Shown here: piece after piece, positions 35,273 through 43,329 of the stretch
How positions within the stretch are numbered: the first letter of the stretch is position 1
Layout: each line of letters begins with the position of its first letter
Source: JBBQWZ01 sp043788745
GTDB taxonomy: Bacteria; Acidobacteriota; Terriglobia; Bryobacterales; Bryobacteraceae
Direction: 5' to 3'
Length of the DNA stretch: 64,000 bases
NCBI GenBank assembly: GCA_043788745.1
Contig: JAYVTO010000123.1
Span: 3,689 to 67,688 of the forward strand
Program-made: the position numbers and the translations under genes
The notes under the pieces: generated by a model
The model's input: the letters and a program-made list of their open reading frames with translations, nothing else
Database searches by the model: none
Told to the model about the DNA's origin: nothing

Positions 35273-36220
35273 CTAGCGGGCGATCGGCCCGGGGTCCATG
35301 GGTGAGCCCAACTGGAACCGCGCGCCGACGGCTGCCACTGCGGCGGTCTCGCGCTTAAGACCCAGCAGTTGCCGAAGCCTGTACGTCGCTTCGATACCCG
35401 TGCAATGCGCGGCGAGCAAGTGCTGCACTCCGAACTCGCGCAACTTCTGTGCTGTCCACGTCAGCTTCGCGTCGTCAGCCTGGAATAGATGGAAGCCGCC
35501 GATCAGCGCGTGAATTGGCGCAGGGCTGATGGTCTTGCGGATGTGCTCGAGCGTGTTCACTACGCCGGCGTGGCCGCAGCCGGACAGCACGATCAGGCCA
35601 TTCGCGGTAACGATGACCAGCGACATGTCTTCGGGAATATTGTCTTCTACGACGCCGGAGGGCATGCGAATCCCGCTGTTCTCACTCCAATTTCTTTCGT
35701 CGTGAACGCGGGGCACCGGACCCGTGAGCCAGACTCCGGGCATCAACTCCACGGACTTCTCGTGTTCTTCGATCCCTGCCCCCGTAGCCTCATAAGCACT
35801 CTTGAGTTTCGGAATCCAGCCGCTACGACGGTCGAGCGCGATGCCCTTCCCGGCATGTGCCAGCGACAGCGCCGCGCGATTCTTCTTCATGACATCTTCG
35901 CGAAGCGTAAGCAACCCGCCGGTATGATCCTGGTGGTTGTGGCTCAAGATAACGTGCTTGGCGGTGGAGAGATCGACCTTCAACTCACGAGCATTCTGCA
36001 AAACCGTATCGGGGCGCGCTCCGGTGTCGAAGAGGATGCGCTGTCCGTCGACATCAACGACCGCGGCGAAGCCCCATTCCCCAATGCCGTCGCTTGCAAG
36101 CATGGTCGAAAGCACGCGAATCTCGACCTTCCGCGCCAGACGGATTTCCAGCGGTGTCGCAATAGCCTGCGAATAGATGGGAGCCGCACAAAGAAGTGCG
36201 ACGGAGAAGTACTTCCACAT
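35273..36220 (-). CDS. Exported metallo-beta-lactamase-fold hydrolase
   Basis: The 315-residue protein has a signal peptide (MWKYFSVALLCAAPIYSQAIA). The metal motif is HVILSHNHQDHTGGL near residue 90, with downstream LSGCGHAGVVNT and LLAAHC. It resembles the 7,8-dihydropterin-6-methyl-aminobenzene-phosphate synthase-like branch of the fold, but the export signal argues against a cofactor-biosynthesis role. GGGAGG lies close before the ATG. A small membrane ORF ends 24 bases upstream on the same strand. Confidence 0.82.
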   Translation of the reverse strand: MWKYFSVALLCAAPIYSQAIATPLEIRLARKVEIRVLSTMLASDGIGEWGFAAVVDVDGQRILFDTGARPDTVLQNARELKVDLSTAKHVILSHNHQDHTGGLLTLREDVMKKNRAALSLAHAGKGIALDRRSGWIPKLKSAYEATGAGIEEHEKSVELMPGVWLTGPVPRVHDERNWSENSGIRMPSGVVEDNIPEDMSLVIVTANGLIVLSGCGHAGVVNTLEHIRKTISPAPIHALIGGFHLFQADDAKLTWTAQKLREFGVQHLLAAHCTGIEATYRLRQLLGLKRETAAVAAVGARFQLGSPMDPGPIAR

Positions 36221-36244
36221 GAGACAACCTCCCTCAAGAGCCGG

Positions 36245-36538
36245 TCAGTTTCTAGGCACGCCGGAAATGTCATTGTTCTTTAGCGCAGTGTCGCATTCCG
36301 CGACCATTGCACGCAGGGTTGCGCGCAGATCCGGATGTGTGGGTGCGCTCGAGATCAGGAACGCGGCTGTCCCTCCGAAGGACGCCAGCTTAGGGTCGGC
36401 GGCATTCCTTCTCTCGCGGATGCCGAGCGCTTTGCGCGGCCATTCCGCTGCCGGCGTTATGCTGGAAAGGAAGTAAATCGCAACGCCGAACATGGAAACA
36501 AGGCCCGTCGCCGGAATCGCGAACCAGGAGTGAGCCAT
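36245..36538 (-). CDS. Small membrane-anchored ORF of unknown function
   Basis: The 97-residue product from ATG 36538 has one hydrophobic segment (FAIPATGLVSMFGVAIYFLSS). A soluble tail of mixed composition follows and ends in DISGVPRN. I do not recognise it. It lies just upstream of the metallo-beta-lactamase-fold gene on the same strand, 24 bases apart. Its start overlaps the divergent monooxygenase start in a CCATGG palindrome, so the real start may be the ATG at 36493. It could be a chance ORF. Confidence 0.4.
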   Translation of the reverse strand: MAHSWFAIPATGLVSMFGVAIYFLSSITPAAEWPRKALGIRERRNAADPKLASFGGTAAFLISSAPTHPDLRATLRAMVAECDTALKNNDISGVPRN

Positions 36539-38054
36539 GGCCCTCGAGCACTTTGACGTCATGATTGCGGGAGCAGGCCTTTCCGGCATCGACGCCGCCC
36601 ATCACCTGCAGCAACTCTGCCCCGGGAAAACGTACGTCATCCTTGAACAGCGCGAGCGCATCGGCGGCACGTGGGATCTGTTTCGCTATCCCGGCATCCG
36701 GTCCGACTCCGACATGCACACGATGGGCTTCTCGTTCCGGCCCTGGACCAATGTAAAGGCGATCTCGCCCGGTGGCGACATTCGCGACTACCTGACCGAC
36801 ACGGCTCGCGATGAAGGGATCGACACGCACATTCGCTTCGGCCACCAGATTCAGCGCGCGGAGTGGTCGTCGGAGACCGCTACCTGGACTCTAGACGTGA
36901 CTCGCAAATCGCCTGGAGGCCGCGAAGAGGCGCTTCAGATCTCCTGCAACTTCCTGTTTTCCTGTGCCGGGTACTATCGCTATTCGTCGGGATACGCGCC
37001 CGAATTCCCGGGCTCCGATCAGTTCGCCGGGCGCATCGTTCATCCCCAACATTGGCCCGAGGATCTCGATTACACCGGAAAGCGCGTCGTTATTATTGGC
37101 AGCGGAGCCACCGCGGTTACGCTTCTTCCTTCGATTGCGAAAACGGCCGGCCACGTCACAATGCTGCAGCGTTCGCCGACGTATATTGTGTCGGCGCCCG
37201 AGCAGGATCCCGTGGCGATTTCCATTCGGAAGGTTCTTCCGTCGATGCTGGCGTACCGTTTGATTCGCTGGAAGAACGTCGCCTACACGGTCTGCCTTTA
37301 CCAGATGGCGCAGCGCTTCCCCAAGTTCATGAAAGGCTTGCTATTGAAAGGCGTCCGTAAGGAGCTCGGGCCGGACTACGACGTCGACAAGCACTTCACG
37401 CCCAGCTACGATCCATGGGATCAGCGCATTTGCCTGGTGCCCGATTCCGATCTGTTCCAGGCCATCAAATCCGGGCGCGCGAGCGTCGTTACGGATCAAA
37501 TCGAAACGTTTACGCCGCGCGGGATCAAACTGAAGTCCGGCGGGGAGTTAGAAGCCGACCTCATTGTGACCGCCACAGGACTTGTAATGCAGGCGTTCGG
37601 CGGAATCGATCTATCGGTGGACGGACGCCGTGTCGATCTCGCGAATACGCTCGCCTACAAAGGCATCCTCTTGTCCGATGTGCCGAACCTTGCGTCTGTC
37701 TTCGGATACATCAACGCCTCGTGGACGCTCAAGGCGGACCTCATCTGCAACTACGTCTGCCGCCTGTTGAATCACATGAATGCGAAAGGCGCGAGCCAAG
37801 TCACTCCGCGGCGCAACGGTGAGCCTGCGGTGGGCAACTTCGTCGAGAACTTCACGTCGGGCTATATGGATCGTGCGCTTGCGAGCTGGCCGAAGCAAGG
37901 CGCGAAGGCTCCGTGGCGCGTGTATCAGAACTACTTGAAGGACGCGATCAGCTTGAAGTGGGCGTCGATGGACGATGGTGTGCTTGCATACACCAGCCCC
38001 GCAGCAGCCACTTTGAAGCAGACGCGGCCCGAACTGGCGGCGTCGGCCAAGTAG
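36537..38054 (+). CDS. Flavin-containing monooxygenase (Baeyer-Villiger type)
   Basis: The 505-residue protein has an N-terminal FAD motif (MIAGAGLSGIDAAHHL), GGTWDLFRYPGIRSDSDMHT as in class B monooxygenases, and a second NADPH Rossmann motif (VVIIGSGATAVTLLPSI near 185). Such enzymes insert oxygen into ketones or oxidise N/S centres with NADPH and O2. The Baeyer-Villiger fingerprint FxGxxxHxxxW is only loosely matched (FAGRIVHPQHWP), so the reaction type is not certain. GGAG precedes the ATG at 7 bases. It stands alone on the plus strand. Confidence 0.88.
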   Translation: MALEHFDVMIAGAGLSGIDAAHHLQQLCPGKTYVILEQRERIGGTWDLFRYPGIRSDSDMHTMGFSFRPWTNVKAISPGGDIRDYLTDTARDEGIDTHIRFGHQIQRAEWSSETATWTLDVTRKSPGGREEALQISCNFLFSCAGYYRYSSGYAPEFPGSDQFAGRIVHPQHWPEDLDYTGKRVVIIGSGATAVTLLPSIAKTAGHVTMLQRSPTYIVSAPEQDPVAISIRKVLPSMLAYRLIRWKNVAYTVCLYQMAQRFPKFMKGLLLKGVRKELGPDYDVDKHFTPSYDPWDQRICLVPDSDLFQAIKSGRASVVTDQIETFTPRGIKLKSGGELEADLIVTATGLVMQAFGGIDLSVDGRRVDLANTLAYKGILLSDVPNLASVFGYINASWTLKADLICNYVCRLLNHMNAKGASQVTPRRNGEPAVGNFVENFTSGYMDRALASWPKQGAKAPWRVYQNYLKDAISLKWASMDDGVLAYTSPAAATLKQTRPELAASAK

Positions 38055-38056
38055 CG

Positions 38057-38992
38057 CTACTTCGGCGCGCGCATCAGGAAGCGAATATCGTCGACTCGAT
38101 ACGTGACCTTGCCGGCCGTGCCTGGCTTTGCCGAGACTTTGCCCTGGCGCACTGCTTCGAAGGCAGCCTTGGTTTGCGTCAACGCGTCGGGTTTCGCGAC
38201 CGGCACGTTGTGCGCGCCTAGAACCATCTTCAACGAGGGCGACAACGCGACTAAGCGCCGCATCGACTGAGCGTATGCGGCGAAATCCGTTTCCGGGCGA
38301 TACAGCCAGATCTCTCCTGGATAGTACGTGTCACCGGTGAAGAGCAATCCGCCGGCGCGATCCAGCAGGCACGTCGCGTCCGGAGTGTGACCCGGCGTTG
38401 ACAGCACTTCGATCACACGACCGCCGAGGTCGATCTTCTCGCCATCTCGAACGACCTTCGCGATCTTCCAGCCGCGCGTCGCGTACCGGGCGCGATCGAA
38501 TCCCTTGGGCAGTTCGCCGCAAATCTCACCGGGTGCGATCTCGCCCTGCACGCTCTCGCGGCCACCTTTGGCGTTCTCGCGCGTGAACGCCATATCCATG
38601 CCGAACACGGAATCGAATTGCCAGTTGCCGCCGACGTGATCGTTATGCGTGTGCGAGTTCAGTACGACGACAGGCAGTTGCGTCAGCGACGCAACCACGG
38701 CGCGAATATCGCTAATGCCCATTCCTGTATCAAAGAGTAGCGCTTTCGTCGCACCCAGGATCAAATAACTGATAGTTTCTTCGGACTGATGCGGTTCGTA
38801 GATCGCGAACACGCCGGGGGCGGCCTTGTACACTTCAAACCACGGGTCGCGAATCGCAACGCGCTCCAGGCTCTTGTACTCGGGTCGCGGCAGATCGCGA
38901 CACCATTGCGGGATCTGCGGCTTCGCGAGGGGTGGCTTCGACGGTTGCGCAAACAAAGCGAAGGGAGCGAGCGCGCTAAGCAACCAGCGCAT
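38057..38992 (-). CDS. Exported metallo-beta-lactamase-fold hydrolase
   Basis: The 311-residue protein has a signal peptide (MRWLLSALAPFALFA). The metal motif is LNSHTHNDHVGGNW near residue 113. Other motifs are LSTPGHTPDATCL near 204 and LFTGDTYYPGE near 224. The substrate is unknown; broad-range hydrolases of this type include lactonases and beta-lactamase-like enzymes. It starts one base after the amidohydrolase stop, so both are probably translated together. The monooxygenase stop is two bases away on the opposite strand. Confidence 0.85.
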   Translation of the reverse strand: MRWLLSALAPFALFAQPSKPPLAKPQIPQWCRDLPRPEYKSLERVAIRDPWFEVYKAAPGVFAIYEPHQSEETISYLILGATKALLFDTGMGISDIRAVVASLTQLPVVVLNSHTHNDHVGGNWQFDSVFGMDMAFTRENAKGGRESVQGEIAPGEICGELPKGFDRARYATRGWKIAKVVRDGEKIDLGGRVIEVLSTPGHTPDATCLLDRAGGLLFTGDTYYPGEIWLYRPETDFAAYAQSMRRLVALSPSLKMVLGAHNVPVAKPDALTQTKAAFEAVRQGKVSAKPGTAGKVTYRVDDIRFLMRAPK

Positions 38993-38993
38993 G

Positions 38994-40895
38994 CTACTTC
39001 GCTCCAATCTTGAAGTCGCTTTCTCCCGCCGTGACTTCAAATCGACGGCCGCCCTCGACCTCGACCCACACCGTAGGCTTCGCGCTGGTTGCGTTCGCGC
39101 CGTCGACGACAATCATCACGGCCTTGTTCTCCGTGCCCACCTTTGCAATGCCCGTGAAGCTCGCCCATTTTGCGGACGTCTGCAACAAACCGAACTCCGC
39201 CACACGAACCTCAGTCGCCGTTGCCGCATCGACAAAGTGGAATCCGCCACGCGACTTGCCATCCGCGCCCCGCTTGACATCGATGGCCACGTCCTGCGTC
39301 TTTCCAGCAATGGACGCCTCTCCGGTCACGCGCATCGGGCGGCTCGGCATGTTCGCCAAGCGCGTCATCACCTTGCCGTTAGCGACCCCTGTGGCTTTGC
39401 CGTCGCGCAGCGCAATCTTCCCATTCACCAGAACGTGCCGAATGCCGTCCGATGCAAGCGCCGGCTGCTCATACGTTGCGTGATCCGCAACGGTCGCAGG
39501 GTCGAATACCGTGATATCCGCCGCCATGCCCGGCGCAAGGAATCCGCGATCCACCATGCCAATGATGCTGGTCGGCAGCCCAGACATCTTGCGCACTGCG
39601 TCCTCGAGCGTCAATGACTTGGTCTCGCGTACGTAATGACCCAGCACCCGGGGAAAGGTCCCGAAGTACCGCGGATGCGCCGCCGCGTCTCCCTTGATCG
39701 CTCCGCAGTCACACGACACGGAGCTTCCCGGATACTGCAGCAACGCGACGAGATCGGCCTCCGCGCCGAACTTCATGATCGCTGAGGGATGCTCTTTTTC
39801 GAGAATCCGCATCAGCGTTTCTCCTGCACCGGCGTTGTACTCCGTCATGAAATCGGACAGTTTCCGTTTCTTCGCAAAGATGTCGATGTTCTCCGGACTC
39901 AGCACACGAGCCGCGATCGCCTCCTCGATCTCGCGCGCGATCCGCGTCCGCATCTCCGAATCGCGGAACCGTTTCAGCATTTCGTCGCGCCCGCCGACCA
40001 CCGCCCATGCCGGGACAAACAACGCACCCAAGCCCGTCTGCCCGGCGAGATAGGGATAGATATCGGCGACGGTTTCGTGGCCTCGCGCCGACGCGTCCCG
40101 CATCAGGGCAACAGCCATCGCCGCGCTGCCTTGCTCGCGCCCTTGCACTTTCATGTGGGTGATCACGGGCATTACGTTCGTTGTTTCGCCAATCGCGATG
40201 GTTTCGCCGATGGCGACCAGGCTGCTGTACTTCGACTCCGGCGTCAGCCGGTCGTGGTTCGGGAAATTCGTGCGCCAGTTCGACGCCGCCTTCATCACCG
40301 AAATCACTTCTTCGGTACGCGCAAAATACGCGGGCTTGTAGTCGAGCCCCGCAGCCACGCCCCACGCGCCTTGCTTCAAGTTCTCGGTCAACAGTTCGCG
40401 CATCTTATTGATGTCGTCGACCGTTGGTCGACGATCATTATTGCCCGTCACCGTTGCCCAAATCGAATTGAACGGCGCGTACGCCCCGATATTCACTGCG
40501 AGGCCCGCGGCGCTGAAATCAGTCACCTGCTTCGCAATCGCCGTGGCACCTGCGCCGTCGGCATTGATGATCTCCGTCGTCACACCTTGCGTCAGCATGT
40601 TGACGGCCGTCGGAACGCCCTCGCGCGTCGCGTGGCTATGCAGATTGATGAAGCCTGGAGCGACAATCAGCCCCTTCACATCGAGATCTACGGCCGCCTT
40701 CGCGCCGCGCAAGTCGCCGATCTTGTAGATGAATCCGCCGCGGACTCCGACGTCGCCACGATAGCCCTTCGCGCCGGTTCCGTCGATGATCATGCCGTTG
40801 CGAAGAATGACGTCGTAATTTGCCGTCTGGGCAATCGCCAGAAAACAGAAAAGACAAAGCGTCGAGAGGAGTCGCAAGGGCAGAGAGGTCCGCAT
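38994..40895 (-). CDS. Secreted D-aminoacylase-like amidohydrolase
   Basis: The 633-residue protein has a signal peptide (MRTSLPLRLLSTLCLFCFLAIA). The amidohydrolase start NYDVILRNGMIIDGTGAKGY is followed by the zinc motif APGFINLHSHATREG near 82. MVDRGFLAPGMAADITVFDP near the C-terminus is typical of N-acyl-D-amino-acid deacylases. About 100 extra C-terminal residues follow the catalytic domain. Typical enzymes release D-amino acids from N-acyl or dipeptide substrates. The ATG has no Shine-Dalgarno; TAGAAT lies 9 bases upstream. It is coupled to the metallo-beta-lactamase-fold gene. Confidence 0.87.
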   Translation of the reverse strand: MRTSLPLRLLSTLCLFCFLAIAQTANYDVILRNGMIIDGTGAKGYRGDVGVRGGFIYKIGDLRGAKAAVDLDVKGLIVAPGFINLHSHATREGVPTAVNMLTQGVTTEIINADGAGATAIAKQVTDFSAAGLAVNIGAYAPFNSIWATVTGNNDRRPTVDDINKMRELLTENLKQGAWGVAAGLDYKPAYFARTEEVISVMKAASNWRTNFPNHDRLTPESKYSSLVAIGETIAIGETTNVMPVITHMKVQGREQGSAAMAVALMRDASARGHETVADIYPYLAGQTGLGALFVPAWAVVGGRDEMLKRFRDSEMRTRIAREIEEAIAARVLSPENIDIFAKKRKLSDFMTEYNAGAGETLMRILEKEHPSAIMKFGAEADLVALLQYPGSSVSCDCGAIKGDAAAHPRYFGTFPRVLGHYVRETKSLTLEDAVRKMSGLPTSIIGMVDRGFLAPGMAADITVFDPATVADHATYEQPALASDGIRHVLVNGKIALRDGKATGVANGKVMTRLANMPSRPMRVTGEASIAGKTQDVAIDVKRGADGKSRGGFHFVDAATATEVRVAEFGLLQTSAKWASFTGIAKVGTENKAVMIVVDGANATSAKPTVWVEVEGGRRFEVTAGESDFKIGAK

Positions 40896-40904
40896 CGTGA
40901 ACCG

Positions 40905-40910
40905 ATTCTA
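40905..40910 (-). promoter_or_regulatory. -10-like TAGAAT before the D-aminoacylase-like gene
   Basis: TAGAAT on the minus strand ends 9 bases before the ATG, with no ribosome binding site in between. If it is the -10 element the mRNA would be leaderless or nearly so. The -35 region is weak (a TTGCAC is 15 bases upstream). Confidence 0.3.
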
Positions 40911-41088
40911 TCGCAAGAGCATTCCGTGCAAGCCAAGCGGCAAAAAAGTGCGGCTGGGACTACCGTCGCAATCCGGAGCCGCACAAGAAAATCATTCCAC
41001 TGCGCTCGTTAGCCGCGCCGCGGGAGTCGCGAGCAAAGAACCGCGAACGAAGTGAGTGGATCTCACCGCGACCCGATCGAGCGCGCCA

Positions 41089-41847
41089 CTAGGGCTGATT
41101 CAGGTTGTAGTTCTGAGGCGGCCGCGAATATTGCGGCTGATTTGGATCGTAACCGCGCTGCTGCTGCGGGTACCGTTGGCCGTTCGGATAGTTCTGCGTC
41201 GGAGGCGGATACTGCGACTGATTCGGATCGTAGCCCTGTTGATACTGCGGATCGTCTCCGCAACCCGAATTCGGAACCCAGTTGCCGCGCTGGTCGTAAT
41301 ACCCGCCGCAACCCTGCGCCGGATACTGCTGACCATACCAGGCCCCCGAGTCGTAAGAGTACGACGGATCGTACGCGTACCCGCCGTCATACTCATAGCC
41401 CGGATAGTAGGCGTACCCGGAAGGCAGGCTATAGCTCAGGAAGACGCCGCCCACTCCATAATACCCGCGATACCCAGGCCGCACGTAATACCGTGGACCC
41501 GCATAGCCCCGAGAATAGAAACGACCACTAACGTACCCGCGGCCCCCGCCTACGTACCCGACACCAACGCCAACGTACCCGCGCGGAGCGACCGCGACGT
41601 AACCCTGCGACAGCCCCCCGCCCACATACCCTCGCGGAGCCGAATAGCTCTGGCCCGCGGAAACGCGTCCGCCGCCCGAATACCCGCCCGAAGCGCGTCC
41701 AGCGCTATAGCCGCGCGATCCGCCGCCAGAATATCCGCCCGACGCGTTTCCGCCGCCGCGGTTGTCCCGAGCAAATCCAACCGTCGCCGATGCCAGCAGC
41801 ATCGTTCCGACCGCCAACACCGTCGATGCAAATCTGTGGAGCTTCAT
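41089..41847 (-). CDS. Secreted Gly/Tyr-rich low-complexity protein
   Basis: The 252-residue protein has a signal peptide (MKLHRFASTVLAVGTMLLAS). Four low-complexity zones follow: GGYSGGG/SRGYSAG units (30-65), RGYVGGG units (70-105), Tyr/Gly/Asp-rich YYPGYEYDGGYAYDP (about 140-165) and a Gln/Pro tail with repeated YDPNQ units. A two-Cys segment (CGGYYDQRGNWVPNSGC) lies near 180. The composition suggests a surface, matrix or adhesive polymer. No enzyme motif is visible. AAGGACCTCC lies before the ATG. Confidence 0.75.
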   Translation of the reverse strand: MKLHRFASTVLAVGTMLLASATVGFARDNRGGGNASGGYSGGGSRGYSAGRASGGYSGGGRVSAGQSYSAPRGYVGGGLSQGYVAVAPRGYVGVGVGYVGGGRGYVSGRFYSRGYAGPRYYVRPGYRGYYGVGGVFLSYSLPSGYAYYPGYEYDGGYAYDPSYSYDSGAWYGQQYPAQGCGGYYDQRGNWVPNSGCGDDPQYQQGYDPNQSQYPPPTQNYPNGQRYPQQQRGYDPNQPQYSRPPQNYNLNQP

Positions 41848-41951
41848 GGAGGTCCTTCTTTCCTTCTGCCCAACAGACGCGGCACGGACTCATTGGGTTC
41901 ATTTGTGAACGATAACTAATTGTGGTGGTGCTTCTCAACCAGCCCGAAGGC

Positions 41952-42443
41952 TCAAGTATCTGCGTCAACGTTACTGTTGTGCCGGTCCGCCTGGTCCGCG
42001 GACAGGATACAGATCACGCTTGAGAAAAGGTCGGCTTTGCGCGTGACAAACGTGAGCGCAACTCCGCTTGACACATATGCCACCGCGCCAAGGCGATCCA
42101 TCTGTGCCCACAAGCGCTTACGGAGCCACTCGTAGTCCGAATCGTAGATCCGGAATCGAATCCCATCCCATTTGACAAACGATTCAGTGTCTCCTGCCCA
42201 AACCGGGTGTTCGAACAGGAATATTTCGCTATACCCACAGCACCGGTGATCGAAGTGTTGAGCGATGAATTCGACGGAGCCGATCTGGGGGCTATACGAT
42301 ATGAACCCGCGATCTGCATCACCTAGGAGCCCTCCTCCGTCAGTCCAGCTAAGCGTTCGTACCCGACCTTCAGGAGCAGTCCACCATCCGCGCTCCTGCT
42401 CGGTCTCCCCGATGTGCATCGGTCCGGAATCAATCGAACTCAC
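41952..42443 (-). CDS. Hypothetical protein, unknown family
   Basis: I do not recognise the 163-residue product. It has mixed composition with Trp/Tyr-rich stretches (RGWWTAPEGRVRTLSW, DSDYEWLRKRLWAQMDRL) and no signal peptide or transmembrane segment. Codon usage looks like real coding. The GTG at 42443 has TAGAAT 9 bases upstream, the same spacing as the D-aminoacylase gene, and no Shine-Dalgarno. An in-frame ATG at 42419 is an alternative. The neighbours do not suggest a role. Confidence 0.6.
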   Translation of the reverse strand: MSSIDSGPMHIGETEQERGWWTAPEGRVRTLSWTDGGGLLGDADRGFISYSPQIGSVEFIAQHFDHRCCGYSEIFLFEHPVWAGDTESFVKWDGIRFRIYDSDYEWLRKRLWAQMDRLGAVAYVSSGVALTFVTRKADLFSSVICILSADQADRHNSNVDADT

Positions 42444-42642
42444 TGCGGCATAATTCTATTGCACCGCCTCTGGACATAGATGCAGGAAGGAAGATATGTC
42501 GTAGGCGCAACTCCTCCGGATCGACCACTCGCCGCAAAGGATCGAGGCTCTTGGATAGCGCCTCACAATCCCATTCCAGTTTTGCAGTCATCGAACGCGC
42601 GTTTGCAAGCTGCTCTTGCGCGAGTTTCAGATCGGACTTCAC
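42430..42642 (-). CDS. Short coiled-coil-like ORF, doubtful
   Basis: The 70-residue product has a charged helical N-terminal half (KLAQEQLANARSMTAKLEW) and no recognised domain. It begins with GTG and has no Shine-Dalgarno. Its end overlaps the start and putative promoter of the 163-residue gene by 14 bases. It may be the rest of a decayed gene or a chance ORF. Confidence 0.25.
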   Translation of the reverse strand: MKSDLKLAQEQLANARSMTAKLEWDCEALSKSLDPLRRVVDPEELRLRHIFLPASMSRGGAIELCRSEFD

Positions 42643-42676
42643 ACGACAATGCTACCGGAGGCCAGCGCCTCAGGCG

Positions 42677-43164
42677 AATCGGAACAAAGACGGCGCGATC
42701 AACGAACAGGAATACGATCAGGCCTTCATCCGTTCCACCGCACCCGAGAACAATGGCCTGATGGCCATTCGCCCCGACGGACCGGCGAACTCACGGAAAC
42801 AGCCATCGTCTGGAAAGAACGCCGCAGCATCCCCGAGGTCCCCTCGCCCCTCGTCTATCGCGGCCAAGTGTACATGGTTGCGAACGGCGGCATTCGCACA
42901 GCAGTGGATCAGAAGGCCGGCAAACTCCTCTACCGCAGTTGCCTCAACTCCCCAGGAACCTACTACGCGTCCCCAGTAGCGGCCGGCGGCAAGGTCCTCA
43001 CTACATCTTCGGAAGGAATCGTCACCGTCTTTGCCGACGGCCCCGAAATGAAGATCCTCGCGAGGAGCGACCTCGCCGACCGCATCTCCGGAACCCCGGC
43101 GCTTCTCGAAGGAAGAATCTACATCCGCTCCGCTACGGCCCTGTGGGCCTTCGGGGAGAAGTAA
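42677..43164 (+). pseudogene. Truncated, frameshifted EF-hand / PQQ-propeller protein gene
   Basis: A first frame encodes an EF-hand-like loop (NKDGAINEQEYDQ) followed by NGLMAIRPDG. At 42782 one base is missing, and the next frame carries on with GELTETAIVWKERRSIPEVP and PQQ-propeller blades (YASPVAAGGKVLTTSSEGIV, GTPALLEGRIYIRSATALWAF). From knowledge of such proteins, the EF-hand and propeller belong to one chain. The N-terminal part, normally signal peptide and several blades, is absent. It is therefore the 3' remnant of a secreted PQQ-like protein. Confidence 0.8.
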
Positions 43165-43329
43165 CGCCGCACGCAACTGGCTTCCGATGGACACCGCCTT
43201 CACCTTCAGGCAGTGAACGCGGCCCTGGCCAACCCGGCGACTCCTACTGTTTGCGCGCCACGCAGATCGATAGCTCAAACGCGTCGTCATCGCCAATGTG
43301 GGTCGGCGGTGAGCCAATCCGGTAGCGAA

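Noticed and set aside
39789..41012. 407-codon ORF on the plus strand
   Set aside because: It is antisense to the D-aminoacylase gene, Arg/His-rich, without motifs.
43165..43329. Possible small gene between the PQQ remnant and the MFS gene
   Set aside because: No start with ribosome binding site and no coding-like frame were found.
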